Part shown: piece after piece, positions 9,015-18,346 of the stretch
Position numbering within the stretch: position 1 is the stretch's first letter
Layout: each line of letters begins with the position of its first letter
NCBI RefSeq assembly: GCF_002072155.1
Contig: NZ_BDIY01000001.1
Coordinates: 558,001-622,000, forward strand
Direction: 5' to 3'
Source of the DNA: Roseovarius sp. A-2
Lineage (GTDB): Bacteria > Pseudomonadota > Alphaproteobacteria > Rhodobacterales > Rhodobacteraceae
Length of the DNA stretch: 64,000 nt
Position numbers and translations under genes: made by a program
The notes under the pieces: model-generated
The model's input: the letters and a program-made list of their open reading frames with translations, nothing else
What the model was told of the DNA's origin: nothing
The model's database searches: none

Positions 9015-9716
9015 TTAGCGGGATACGTAATCGAGAAGGCCTTGCCCCCCTTTTTCAATGTCATGGGCAATAGCATCGCGTGCACCGGTGGAATCTTGAT
9101 TGCGCAATGCGTCGAGAACCCGCTGATGTGGATGGGGTTCCCAGTTTGCAGGCAAGCCAGAGTCGTACAGGTGGGTCAAAATCGGTCCGCACCTTACCCA
9201 AAGGCTCTCGATAATTTCATAGGTCAGAGGGAGTCTGGCCAGTTTGACAAGCTGGAGGTGGAACTGTGTGTTTAGGTCAACCGCTTCCTTATAGTCCCTG
9301 TTCTTTTGGGTCTCCATAAGTTGTGCATGAAGGTCTGCCAGCGACTTAATTTCGTCGGCGCTTGCAACTTGCGCCGCCTGGGCAGCACAGCGGCCCTCAA
9401 GATCCACCCGGATGTTCCGGATTTCCAACAATTGATCTTTCGTCAAATGTGGAACTGTGACGGTTCCACGGCCGCTGAGGGTCAAGGCGCGTTCCACGAC
9501 AAGGCGGGTTAGAGCTTCGCGCATAGGGGTTGGGCTGATGCCGAATCGCGCCGATGTCGGTCGAAGCGGAAGCTGGTTGCCGGGTTCCAAGTGGCCCCTC
9601 ATCAAGGCGTTCCGTAAGGCACTATATGCCCTGTCACTTAGGTTTTCCTTGACGATCGGTTGCGCCCAACTTTCTGATTTCATTTTATTTTTAGAGCTGA
9701 TCTCCACGACTTGCAC
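9015..9716 (-). CDS. GntR-family regulator (FCD/FadR type)
   Basis: About 233 residues. The N-terminal winged helix (LSDRAYSALRNALMRGHLEPG, then TSARFGISPTPMREALTRLV) is the GntR signature. The C-terminal all-helical FCD domain contains the metal/ligand-binding pattern with HFHL-like residues (DLNTQFHLQLV) and a late HPHQRVLDAL histidine. The frame opens at a GTG (9716); AAAGG spacing favours a GTG at 9707, and an ATG at 9683 is also possible. It is divergent from the catabolic cassette and most likely represses it until a pathway intermediate binds the FCD domain. Confidence 0.87.
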   Translation of the reverse strand: MQVVEISSKNKMKSESWAQPIVKENLSDRAYSALRNALMRGHLEPGNQLPLRPTSARFGISPTPMREALTRLVVERALTLSGRGTVTVPHLTKDQLLEIRNIRVDLEGRCAAQAAQVASADEIKSLADLHAQLMETQKNRDYKEAVDLNTQFHLQLVKLARLPLTYEIIESLWVRCGPILTHLYDSGLPANWEPHPHQRVLDALRNQDSTGARDAIAHDIEKGGQGLLDYVSR

Positions 9717-9746
9717 CTTTTTCTACTAACCCGTTGCCACTTCTGT

Positions 9747-9765
9747 AATAACATATTACGTTATT
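9747..9765. promoter_or_regulatory. Candidate GntR operator between the regulator and the cassette
   Basis: Inverted repeat AATAAC-N7-GTTATT in the 121-bp divergent intergenic region, followed two bases later by the perfect 8-bp palindrome GTTATAAC (9767-9774). The spot and the AT-rich dyads fit an autoregulated GntR/FCD operator. This is inference from position and symmetry only. Confidence 0.5.
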
Positions 9766-9837
9766 TGTTATAACGCGCCAAGGCGATATGATGTTGGGAG
9801 GCATCATACTTGAATTGCCCGCGTTCGGAGGGGATAG

Positions 9838-10896
9838 ATGATCGCAGTCAGAAAACTTAGTGCGCGTCCAGGGATCGACGTTTGCAACGTTCCCGATCCG
9901 CAGGGTCGGCCGGGTCGCGGTATGCTTAGGGTGCGGGTCGAAGCGGCGGGAATCTGCGGAAGCGATTTGCATACCTATAAGTGGTCTTCTGGTTACGAGT
10001 TCATGGAAGAACGTCTGCCAATCACGTTGGGGCACGAATTTTCCGGTACTGTACATACAGTCGGCTCGGGAGTGAATGACTTCGCCGATGGCCACCGGGT
10101 GGTTTGTTGGCCCGTCATACCCTGCGGGAAATGCGAAGGCTGCGAGCGCGGCTACCCTGAACAGTGTCGTGACCGTTCTATCGTAGGGCTGCACCGGGAT
10201 GGGGGGTTCGCCGAATGGGTGGATGTTCCCGCGGAAAGCTGCCTCATCGTGCCGAATAGTCTGACACCGGATATTGCTGCCCTTGCCGAGCCGCTGGCCG
10301 TGTCTGTCAATAGCGTTGATTTGTCCGAGGCCGGCCCTGGGGACACCGTTGTGGTTCTGGGGCCTGGGCCGATCGGCCTTTGTGCCGCGTGGGTTGCACA
10401 GCATCGCGGCGCACAGGTCCTTCTGGCCGGCCTGAACGATGATGCGCGTCTGAAGACGGCGCAGGATATGGGATTAGAGCATGTCGTAGATTTAGCACGT
10501 GCCAATCTCGCTTCTGAGACGCGACAGGTTTTTGGGCGTGATGCTGACATTGTGATCGAGGCGACGGGCCATCCCGATTCCGTTTCGCAAGGGCTACGCC
10601 TTTTGCGGCCGTGTGGCGTGTTTGTGGCGGCCGGCATACATGGGCGGCCCTATGAAATCGACCTGACCCGCTTTGTTCGTGAGAAAAAACAGATCCGGGG
10701 TGCGCATGATACGACACGCGCCGCGTTCGCGGAGGCAGTTATGCTTCTGTCGGACCACGGGGGTGTTCTGTCGCAGTTAATCACTCATCAGTTGCCATTC
10801 AGTCGCGGCTCAGAAGGGTTCGAAATCGCCAATGGAGGTGCGGCGGTCAAGGTCATGTTGGTGCCGGACCATGCCGAGAAGGAGGGCAGTCAATGA
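9838..10896 (+). CDS. Zinc-dependent alcohol dehydrogenase (MDR, polyol/threonine-DH type)
   Basis: A 352-residue medium-chain dehydrogenase. Catalytic-zinc ligands are seen in AAGICGSDLHTY (about residues 39-45) and LGHEFSG; the structural zinc loop CGKCEGCERGYPEQC carries four cysteines. The nucleotide-binding VLGPGPIGLCA begins near residue 173. It probably oxidises a secondary alcohol with NAD(P)+. The start has GGAGGGG about six bases upstream. It is the first gene of the 12-gene cassette and overlaps the next gene by four bases (ATGA). Confidence 0.88.
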   Translation: MIAVRKLSARPGIDVCNVPDPQGRPGRGMLRVRVEAAGICGSDLHTYKWSSGYEFMEERLPITLGHEFSGTVHTVGSGVNDFADGHRVVCWPVIPCGKCEGCERGYPEQCRDRSIVGLHRDGGFAEWVDVPAESCLIVPNSLTPDIAALAEPLAVSVNSVDLSEAGPGDTVVVLGPGPIGLCAAWVAQHRGAQVLLAGLNDDARLKTAQDMGLEHVVDLARANLASETRQVFGRDADIVIEATGHPDSVSQGLRLLRPCGVFVAAGIHGRPYEIDLTRFVREKKQIRGAHDTTRAAFAEAVMLLSDHGGVLSQLITHQLPFSRGSEGFEIANGGAAVKVMLVPDHAEKEGSQ

Positions 10897-11885
10897 CGCA
10901 AACAACACGTGCCGTTATCGCGAAGGGGGCCGGCGGCCCGGAAGTTCTTGAAGTGACCGAAGCGCCTTTGGCGCAACCCGGTCCGCGCGAGCTTTTGGTG
11001 CGCGTTAGGGCGGCTGGGGTAAATCGCCCTGATGTTATGCAGCGCCAGGGGAATTATCCACCGCCGCCGGGAGCCTCCGAAGTGCTTGGGTTGGAGCTGG
11101 CGGGGGAGGTCGAGGCCGTCGGGTTAGAAGTGCAGCATTTTGCCGTTGGGAGCCGAGTCATGGGGCTGGTCGCGTCGGGTGCTTATGCGGACCGGGCCAT
11201 ATTGCCAGAGCAGACCGCAATCGCCGTGCCCGATGATTTGTCGATGGTCGAAGCAGGCGCTGTGCCCGAAACATTCTTTACTGTCTGGAGCAACGTCTTT
11301 GAACGGGCCAAGTTGCAATCCGGCGAGACAATTTTGATTCACGGCGGAACCTCCGGGATCGGGACGACTGCGACAATGCTGGCTAAGACCATTGGCGCCA
11401 ATGTCATCGTGACCGCGGGATCGGACGAGAAATGCAAAGCTTGCCTTAAGCTCGGCGCTGATCACGCGATCAATTACAAGTCGGACGATTTCGTCACGGC
11501 GGCCCGTGACCTGACCGGGGGCCGGGGGCCTGATGTAGTACTCGACATGGTCGGCGCGGATTACTTTCAACGCAATCTCGAGGTCGTGGCTGAAGATGGA
11601 CGGATATCGCAAATTGCCTTTCAGACAGGAAGCCGGACAGACCTCGATCTTGGGCCGCTTCTGTTCAAGCGGTTAACCATGACTGGATCAACCCTGCGAG
11701 CGCGTCCCATCGAGATGAAGGAACGGCTGGCGCAGGCGGTGGAAAAGCACGTCGGGCCGCTGCTGGCATCGGGAGCAGTGCGCCCGCTGATCGACAGCAC
11801 ATTTGCACTGGAAGATGTGGCCAAGGCACATGCGCGGATGGATAGCAGTCAGCACATCGGCAAGATTGTCCTGACGACCGATTAA
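10893..11885 (+). CDS. NAD(P)H:quinone oxidoreductase-like MDR enzyme (PIG3 type)
   Basis: A 330-residue zinc-free MDR protein. GVNRPDVMQRQGNYPPPPG (about residues 43-61) is characteristic of the QOR/PIG3 group, and HGGTSGIGTTATMLAK (about residue 150) is the cofactor loop. It lacks the zinc-ligand clusters of the preceding dehydrogenase. Members reduce quinones or enones with NADPH, so here it could act on an unsaturated ketone intermediate. Start codon ATG overlaps the upstream stop, indicating tight coupling. Confidence 0.85.
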   Translation: MTQTTRAVIAKGAGGPEVLEVTEAPLAQPGPRELLVRVRAAGVNRPDVMQRQGNYPPPPGASEVLGLELAGEVEAVGLEVQHFAVGSRVMGLVASGAYADRAILPEQTAIAVPDDLSMVEAGAVPETFFTVWSNVFERAKLQSGETILIHGGTSGIGTTATMLAKTIGANVIVTAGSDEKCKACLKLGADHAINYKSDDFVTAARDLTGGRGPDVVLDMVGADYFQRNLEVVAEDGRISQIAFQTGSRTDLDLGPLLFKRLTMTGSTLRARPIEMKERLAQAVEKHVGPLLASGAVRPLIDSTFALEDVAKAHARMDSSQHIGKIVLTTD

Positions 11886-11906
11886 ACGAACATAAGGAAA
11901 TTGAGC

Positions 11907-13646
11907 ATGACAGTGTACAGCAAAGGTTTGGCGAGGGGTAATCAGTCCGGAGGTCAGATCATGGCGGCGGCGCTGTCGCGCCACGGTGTGACAGAGATCT
12001 TCGGGCAATCGCTCCCGTCCGCATTGATCCTCGCAGCGCCGCACCATGGTATTCGGCAGGTTGGTTACCGTACCGAGAACGGCGGCGCGGCAATGGCCGA
12101 TGCCTATGCCCGCATTTCCGGGAAGGTGGCGGTGGTGACGGCGCAAAATGGTCCGGCGGCGACGTTGCTGGTTCCGGGCCTTGCCGAAGCGCATAAAGCG
12201 TCGATACCAGTGGTCGCCATCGTGCAGGAAGTTCATCGCGATTTTACCGACAAAAATGCCTTTCAAGAGTTGGATCATGTCGCGCTGTTTTCCGGTGTCG
12301 CCAAATGGATTCGACGAGTACCGGATGCATCGCGCATCGACGATTATGTCGACATGGCGTTTACCAATGCGGCGACGGGCCGTTCCGGGCCCGCGGTTCT
12401 TCTGGTCCCTGTCGATGTACTGGACGAAGCGCCGGAATTTGGCCATGACGCGCCACGCCGCGCCGCGAACCTGGGGGAATACCCGCTGGACAGGACTTGT
12501 GCTGATCCGGCTCGTGTCACGGCGGCGGCGGACCTACTGGCCGGTGCGAAGGCGCCGCTTGTGATTGCCGGTGGGGGCATCCATTCCTCGCGTGCCTATA
12601 ATGCGCTTGGGCGATTGCAGTCACTTGGGATTCCGGTGGCGACCACACTCATGGGGAAAGGGGCGGTGGCGGAAACCGATCCGCTTTCAGTGGGTGTAGT
12701 CGGATATTTCATGGCCCCCGGCAGCCGAACCTCGCATCTGCGCGATCTTGTGACCGAGGCTGATGTCGTTCTGTTGATCGGTAATAGGACCAATCAGAAC
12801 GGCACCGACAGTTGGTCACTCTACCCCGAGAACGCCACATATATCCATCTTGACGTCGACGGTACCGAAGTGGGCAGAAACTATGAGGCCGCAGTGCGTC
12901 TTGTCGGGGATGCGCGCTTATCGCTTGATGCGCTGGCCGATGCGCTTGATACGCGGGACACCACCGCGCTTGATGCGCGACGTTCGGATCTCGAAACCCG
13001 GATTGCTGAGGGGCATGAGGCAGCACAGAAGGAACTTCTGGAAATCATCAATATGGATCAGGCCCCCGTGCGCCCCGAGCGCATGATGGCCGAAATTGAC
13101 AAGCAGCTTAGCGATGACACTATCGTCGTGGCCGACGCGAGCTATTCGTCGATCTGGATTGCCAATGGCTTGACAGCCCGCAAGTCGGGGCAGCGTTTTC
13201 TGGCGCCCCGTGGCTTGGCTGGACTGGGTTGGGGATTGCCCTTTGCAATTGGCGCGAAAACCGCACAGCCCGATGCCCCGGTGATTTGTGTAACCGGCGA
13301 TGGCGGTTTCGCCCATGTCTGGTCAGAACTGGAAACCGCCCGCCGGATGAAACTGCCGATAGTGGTTGTTGTGCTGAACAACCAGATCCTCGGATACCAG
13401 AAGCACGCCGAGCTGAGCCTGTTCGGCGACCATACGGATGTCTGCCATTTCGAAGCCGTAGATCATGCCGCCATTGCCCATGCCTGCGGTTGTTCGGGGG
13501 TTCGAGTGGAAATGGCCGAGGAGTTTGGGCCGGCGCTGTCCGAAGCGTTGAAGGCCGATGGTGTGACCGTGATTGATGTCGTTACCGATGAGAGGGCACA
13601 TCCTCCCGTCACGGTGTTCCACGGGAAAGCCGCCCTCGATTACTAA
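11907..13646 (+). CDS. Thiamine diphosphate-dependent enzyme (acetolactate-synthase/2-ketoacid-decarboxylase fold)
   Basis: About 579 residues with the three-domain architecture of ThDP enzymes. The catalytic glutamate lies in YRTENGGAAMADAYARISG. The middle domain has PLVIAGGGIHSS, and the ThDP/Mg motif GDGGFAHVWSELETARRMKL ends in LNNQ. ATG at 11907 is preceded by AAGGA at a good distance; an upstream in-frame TTG at 11901 is less likely. Annotated relatives are called acetolactate synthase, but no small subunit or ilv context is present. With an adjacent hydroxyacid oxidase and aldehyde dehydrogenase, decarboxylation or carboligation of a 2-oxoacid is a reasonable inference. Substrate unknown. 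Confidence 0.85.
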   Translation: MTVYSKGLARGNQSGGQIMAAALSRHGVTEIFGQSLPSALILAAPHHGIRQVGYRTENGGAAMADAYARISGKVAVVTAQNGPAATLLVPGLAEAHKASIPVVAIVQEVHRDFTDKNAFQELDHVALFSGVAKWIRRVPDASRIDDYVDMAFTNAATGRSGPAVLLVPVDVLDEAPEFGHDAPRRAANLGEYPLDRTCADPARVTAAADLLAGAKAPLVIAGGGIHSSRAYNALGRLQSLGIPVATTLMGKGAVAETDPLSVGVVGYFMAPGSRTSHLRDLVTEADVVLLIGNRTNQNGTDSWSLYPENATYIHLDVDGTEVGRNYEAAVRLVGDARLSLDALADALDTRDTTALDARRSDLETRIAEGHEAAQKELLEIINMDQAPVRPERMMAEIDKQLSDDTIVVADASYSSIWIANGLTARKSGQRFLAPRGLAGLGWGLPFAIGAKTAQPDAPVICVTGDGGFAHVWSELETARRMKLPIVVVVLNNQILGYQKHAELSLFGDHTDVCHFEAVDHAAIAHACGCSGVRVEMAEEFGPALSEALKADGVTVIDVVTDERAHPPVTVFHGKAALDY

Positions 13647-13683
13647 GACCAACTTTTTGCGATGAACCAGAGGAGGAGATACT

Positions 13684-14886
13684 ATGTCACGCAAAGGATT
13701 CCTGACCAGCACTGCGATTGCGCTGTCGCTCATGACCGGGCAGGCTATGGCCGAGATAAAGTTCGGGGCGCTCTATCCGTTCAGTGGGCAGCTCGCCCTA
13801 TTGGGCGAAGAAAGCGCGCGGGGGCTTGAAATCGCTGTTGATGAAGTAAATGCCAATGGAGGCGTGCAGGGCGAACAGATCGTTCTGGAACGTGGCGATG
13901 CTGTCGATAACAACCAGGCCATCGGGGAAGCCCGCCGGTTGATTTCGCTTGCTGGCGTCAAAGCGATCTTCGGCACTTACTCGTCGTCGCGTTCGATCGC
14001 GGCCAGCCAGGTGGCCGAATTGTCCGGCATTCCCTATTTTGAACTTGGTGCAGTTGCTGATGATGTGACGGGGCGGGGTCTTCAGTACCTGTTTCGGACC
14101 AACCCGACTGCCGAGGACATGGGCGAACTCATCGTGCAAATGGTGGTCGAAAAGGTTGCACCGAGCCTTGGAAAGGAACCTGGTGATCTGAAAATCGGGA
14201 TCATCCATGAGGATTCGGCCTATGGGACCTCGGTCGCAGGGCACCAGGAGCGCTATGGTGAAGAAGCGGGCCTAAACATCGTCACGACACAGGGCTACCC
14301 GGCTTCGACGGTCGACATGTCTTCCATCGTGCTCAGTCTCAAGCAGCGTGAAGTCGATGTCGTATTCCAGACCTCGTATCAGAATGATTCGGTGCTATTT
14401 CTGCAACAGGCCAACGAAGCAGGGTTCGAGCCCGCCGCGATCATCGGCGGCGGTGGCGGTTACTCGATGCTGCCAACTGCCGAGGCCGTAGGGAACGACG
14501 TGATCGAGGGCGTTTTGGATGCAGATTTCACGCAATACGCCGTGAATACCGACTTTACGCCCGGCCTTGAGGCGTTCGTCGAAACTTACAAGGAAAAATA
14601 CGGCGAGACCCCCCGATCGGGGCACTCCCTGAACAACTATGTTGGTGCATTGGCAATTCTTGAAGCCCTCGACGGCGCAGAGGACCTCGAGCCCGATACC
14701 ATTGTTGAGGCTATGGCGGGTATTGATGTTCAGGAAGGCGATACCGCGGCTGGATATGGCATCAAGTTCGGTGTGAACAACCAGAACGAACGCGCCTCCA
14801 TGATGGGGATGCAATGGCAAGATGGCCAGTTAGTCACGGTCTATCCCGATGCGGGTGCCGTGACCGAGATGAAACTCGGTAACTGA
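13684..14886 (+). CDS. Branched-chain-type ABC importer, periplasmic binding protein
   Basis: A 400-residue Periplasmic_binding protein of the LivJ/K-type family (Peripla_BP_6). Signal peptide: FLTSTAIALSLMTGQAMAE, cleavage near residue 21. The mature start IKFGALYPFSGQLALLGEES and the segment GTYSSSRSIAASQVAELSGI are typical ligand-pocket elements. AGGAGG lies about six bases upstream of the ATG. It captures the cassette's substrate in the periplasm and hands it to the following permeases. This family binds amino acids but also many aromatic and aliphatic acids, so leucine specificity should not be assumed. Confidence 0.9.
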   Translation: MSRKGFLTSTAIALSLMTGQAMAEIKFGALYPFSGQLALLGEESARGLEIAVDEVNANGGVQGEQIVLERGDAVDNNQAIGEARRLISLAGVKAIFGTYSSSRSIAASQVAELSGIPYFELGAVADDVTGRGLQYLFRTNPTAEDMGELIVQMVVEKVAPSLGKEPGDLKIGIIHEDSAYGTSVAGHQERYGEEAGLNIVTTQGYPASTVDMSSIVLSLKQREVDVVFQTSYQNDSVLFLQQANEAGFEPAAIIGGGGGYSMLPTAEAVGNDVIEGVLDADFTQYAVNTDFTPGLEAFVETYKEKYGETPRSGHSLNNYVGALAILEALDGAEDLEPDTIVEAMAGIDVQEGDTAAGYGIKFGVNNQNERASMMGMQWQDGQLVTVYPDAGAVTEMKLGN

Positions 14887-14954
14887 CTACCCTGTCAGAA
14901 GTGGCTGGCAGTCTTGCCGGCCACTTTCATGGGCCACGCTCAATAGGAGGGCGC

Positions 14955-15842
14955 GTGTTGGAAACTTTTCTTCAGGTTGTTGTCAACGGTCTGATGCTGG
15001 GTGGTCTGTTTGCGATCATCAGCATTGGCCTGACAACGATCTTCGGTATTATCAAGGTCGTGAACTTCGCCCATGGCGAATTTCTGATGGCGGGTATGTT
15101 CCTTACATGGTTATTCACCACGAAACTGGGACTTCACCCCTATGCGGCAGTCGTCGTTGTTGCACCTGTACTTTTTGTTTTAGGCGGGCTGACGCAGAAA
15201 TTGCTGATCCAGCCGCTGATGAATGCACGTGACGAACACATCCAGATATTCGCCACGGTCGGGCTTTCAACCGCCATGATCAACCTTGCACTTCTAATCT
15301 ACGGAGCCGACATCGCGAATACGCCTGCCTACGGGCTGCGTACACCGTTGGAATTTGGGCCGATACGGGTTTTGGAGGGACAGTTGTTCATTCTCGGAGC
15401 GGCGATCCTGCTCGTTATCGGAATGGAACTTTTCCTGCGCCGCAGTCGCACCGGCCTTGCTATTCGTGCCGTAGCACAAAACCGGACCGCCGCCCAATTG
15501 ATGGGTATTAACGTCAACTGGATCTACGTGCTCAGCTTCGGATTGGGGGCTGCCTGCGTCGGTATAGCCTCTGTTCTGGTGGCACCGCTCTACCCGACTT
15601 CAAGCAACATCGGCACCTATTTCGTCCTGATCGCGTTTGTCGTCGTCATCCTCGGCGGGTGGGGATCGATCCCTGGCGCCTTCGTCGGTGCAATGGTGAT
15701 CGGGCTAATTGACTCGTTGTCCGGTTTCTACATCGGGGCCGACCTGCGCGAGGCAGTCGTCTTCGGGGTGTTTCTCGTCATCTTGATCTTGCGGCCATCC
15801 GGCCTTTTCGGAACGAAGCAAAAACTTTCACATATTAGTTGA
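14955..15842 (+). CDS. ABC importer permease, LivH type
   Basis: An inner-membrane permease of about 295 residues with roughly eight hydrophobic segments. The opening FLQVVVNGLMLGGLFAIISI and the loop FGIIKVVNFAHGEFLMAG are the family hallmark, and VVVILGGWGSIPGAFVGAMV is the conserved cytoplasmic coupling region. The chosen start is GTG 14955 behind AGGAGG, although TTG at 14958 has better spacing; the frame itself is open from 14901. It pairs with the LivM part of the next gene. Confidence 0.88.
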   Translation: MLETFLQVVVNGLMLGGLFAIISIGLTTIFGIIKVVNFAHGEFLMAGMFLTWLFTTKLGLHPYAAVVVVAPVLFVLGGLTQKLLIQPLMNARDEHIQIFATVGLSTAMINLALLIYGADIANTPAYGLRTPLEFGPIRVLEGQLFILGAAILLVIGMELFLRRSRTGLAIRAVAQNRTAAQLMGINVNWIYVLSFGLGAACVGIASVLVAPLYPTSSNIGTYFVLIAFVVVILGGWGSIPGAFVGAMVIGLIDSLSGFYIGADLREAVVFGVFLVILILRPSGLFGTKQKLSHIS

Positions 15843-15852
15843 GGAGAGGGCC

Positions 15853-17652
15853 ATGAAACAAATTTTATCCCTTGGCTCGTCCCGTATAGCCTCTTGGGCG
15901 GCGCCCGCGTTACTTGCTACCCTGGCGGCACTGTTTATCACCCCTGTCGTGATCGGAGATGCATTCGTCTATCACGTCTTTGTCACGATCTGCATCTTTG
16001 CCGCTCTGTCTACTGCGTGGAATATCGTCGGCGGGTTTGCCGGGCAACTCTCGCTGGGGCATGCAATCTTCTACGGGATCGGTGCCTATGCCGGTGTAAT
16101 TCTGATGAACCTGGGCATCAGCCCTTGGCTGGGCATGTTCGTTGGGGCGGCCTTCGCGGCGCTGGCGGCGGTTGTGATCAGCTATCCCTGCTTCCGCTTG
16201 CACGGTCCTTTCTTTGCACTGGCCACTATCGCGTTTCTGGAAGTGTTCCGCGTACTTGCACTTCACTTCCGTGACCTGACAGGCGGTGCCACCGGCCTAA
16301 TGATCCCGATTAAAATGGGGTGGCAATGGATGGTTTTCCGCGAACGCCTGCCGTCGCTGATCATTGCCTTTGGCATGCTGCTGTTCTGTCTGGCCGTGGC
16401 GCAATGGATACGTAGTGGCAAGCTGGGGTATTATCTCGTGGCAACACGCGAGCGCGAGTCCGCTGCCAAAGCCGCAGGTGTGCGGACTGTGCAGGTGCGT
16501 CTGATCGCAGTAGCAATTTCGGCGGCACTGGCCTCTATGGTCGGCACGTTCCACGCGATGTATCTGACCTTTATCGAACCCTCAGCGATGTTCTCGCTTT
16601 CGTTCTCGATCCAGATCGCCATGTTTGCATTGATTGGGGGTATCGGCACGGTCTATGGCCCTCTTCTGGGGGCCTTGCTTCTGGTGCCACTCACCGAACT
16701 GGCCCGAGGCTGGCTGGGAGCCGAAGCTCTTGGTTTGCATGGGTTCGTCTATGGTGTGTTGCTCGTGCTGGCCGTCCTGTTCATGCCCAATGGTATCATG
16801 GGCGTACTTCACCGCTATCTGCAAAAAAGCGAAGAGGAGGAAGAACCCCGCCAAACACAGGCGGCTCCGGTGGCTGCCGTGCCTCGCGCCGAGGCCGAGC
16901 ACGAGGCGGGCCCTGAGATACTCCGGGCGGAAAACCTCGACAAGCATTTCGGCGGTCTTCATGTGACCAAGGATGTCAGCTTCAGTCTGCGTGAAGGCGA
17001 AATCCTTGGAATGATCGGCCCCAACGGAGCGGGTAAGACGACACTCTTTAATATGCTATCCGGCTTCTTGCAGCCTGATAGTGGTAAAGTGACAGTGTCG
17101 GACAGTGCCGGTAACTTTAGCGCACCGATTAGCCCGGCAGATTTTGCTTCGATCGGCGTGGGCCGTACCTTCCAGATCGTTCAGCCCTTCGCAGCCATGA
17201 CCGTCGAGGAAAACATCATGGTTGGCGCCTTCCATCGCCACCCCGATGTGAACGATGCCCGCGAGGCAGCCCGCGAAACCGCCCACCGTATGGGCCTTGG
17301 TCCATGGCTTAATGCCGAAGCGAACGGGTTGACCATCGGTGGCCTCAAACGCTTGGAGGTAGCCCGCGTTATGGCGATGCAGCCGCGTATCCTGCTGCTG
17401 GACGAGGTGATGGCAGGGATCAACCAGACCGATGTGCGCCGTGCTATCGACCTCATGTTGTCGATCCGCGATACCGGCGTAAGCATCATCGCCATTGAAC
17501 ACGTCATGCAGGCGGTCATGTCGCTGTCGGATCGCGTGATCGTTCTCAACTCAGGTGAGATCGTCGCCGAAGGCGACCCGCAAGAGGTTGTGCGCGATCC
17601 ACATGTTATTGAAGCTTATCTCGGAAAGGGGTTTGCTGATGCTAACTCTTGA
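15853..17652 (+). CDS. ABC importer LivM permease fused to LivG ATPase
   Basis: A 599-residue fusion. Residues about 1-320 form a LivM-type membrane domain (STAWNIVGGFAGQLSLGHAI, then IGGIGTVYGPLLGALLL). A charged linker with EEEEEPRQTQ leads into a LivG-type ATPase from about residue 355 (LDKHFGGLHVTKDVSFSL), with Walker A GPNGAGKTT, the LivG insertion GVGRTFQIVQPF, LTIGGLKRLEVAR in place of the canonical LSGGQ, and Walker B ILLLDEV. No stop or frameshift separates the halves, so it is a real fusion. It overlaps livF by 14 bp. Confidence 0.9.
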   Translation: MKQILSLGSSRIASWAAPALLATLAALFITPVVIGDAFVYHVFVTICIFAALSTAWNIVGGFAGQLSLGHAIFYGIGAYAGVILMNLGISPWLGMFVGAAFAALAAVVISYPCFRLHGPFFALATIAFLEVFRVLALHFRDLTGGATGLMIPIKMGWQWMVFRERLPSLIIAFGMLLFCLAVAQWIRSGKLGYYLVATRERESAAKAAGVRTVQVRLIAVAISAALASMVGTFHAMYLTFIEPSAMFSLSFSIQIAMFALIGGIGTVYGPLLGALLLVPLTELARGWLGAEALGLHGFVYGVLLVLAVLFMPNGIMGVLHRYLQKSEEEEEPRQTQAAPVAAVPRAEAEHEAGPEILRAENLDKHFGGLHVTKDVSFSLREGEILGMIGPNGAGKTTLFNMLSGFLQPDSGKVTVSDSAGNFSAPISPADFASIGVGRTFQIVQPFAAMTVEENIMVGAFHRHPDVNDAREAARETAHRMGLGPWLNAEANGLTIGGLKRLEVARVMAMQPRILLLDEVMAGINQTDVRRAIDLMLSIRDTGVSIIAIEHVMQAVMSLSDRVIVLNSGEIVAEGDPQEVVRDPHVIEAYLGKGFADANS

Positions 17653-18343
17653 AAATATTCACGCAGGCTATGGCGCAACGACAATCCTTCACGATGTATC
17701 GCTGGATGTCCAAGCCGGTGAGGTCGTGACAATTGTTGGTGCAAACGGCGCTGGCAAGACGACGACGCTTCGTGCCATTGCCGGACAAATCAGGCCGACC
17801 TCGGGGCACATATACTTTGAGGGCCGCGACATCACCAAGCTTGCGGCGCATGACGTGGTGGATCTTGGTATCACCATGATCCCCGAAGGCAGGCAACTTT
17901 TTCCAGATATGACTGTACGGGATAACTTGATGCTGGGGGCATTCCGCAGTGGAGCGCGCAGTGTGCAGAACGAGACTCTGGACTACGTGCTCGACCTGTT
18001 TCCACGGGTCAGCGAGCGGATGGATCAGATGGCATCGTCACTTTCCGGGGGGGAACAACAGATGGTCGCCATCGCGCGTGGCATGATGGCTAAACCGAGG
18101 CTCTTAATGTTCGATGAACCTTCGCTCGGGCTTGCGCCGATAATCGTCGAACAGGTGTTCGAGGTGGTCAAGAAGGTCGCGGCAAGCGGGGCGACGGTTC
18201 TGATCGTCGAGCAGAACGTCTTCACCACACTCCAATCCGCGGACCGGGGATATGTCCTGGAGAACGGAGAAATTGCGCTGTCGGACACGGCGGAGGCTCT
18301 GCTTTCGAACGACCACGTTCGCCGCGCCTATTTGGGAATATGA
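17639..18343 (+). CDS. ABC importer ATPase, LivF type
   Basis: A 234-residue cytoplasmic ATPase. It opens LTLENIHAGYGATTILHDVS; Walker A is GANGAGKTT (about residue 37), signature LSGGEQQMVAIARG and Walker B LLMFDEPSLGLAP. The ATG at 17639 lies inside the end of the preceding gene, showing translational coupling. With the LivG half of that gene it forms the nucleotide-binding dimer of the cassette's importer. Confidence 0.92.
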   Translation: MLTLENIHAGYGATTILHDVSLDVQAGEVVTIVGANGAGKTTTLRAIAGQIRPTSGHIYFEGRDITKLAAHDVVDLGITMIPEGRQLFPDMTVRDNLMLGAFRSGARSVQNETLDYVLDLFPRVSERMDQMASSLSGGEQQMVAIARGMMAKPRLLMFDEPSLGLAPIIVEQVFEVVKKVAASGATVLIVEQNVFTTLQSADRGYVLENGEIALSDTAEALLSNDHVRRAYLGI

Positions 18344-18346
18344 TCC

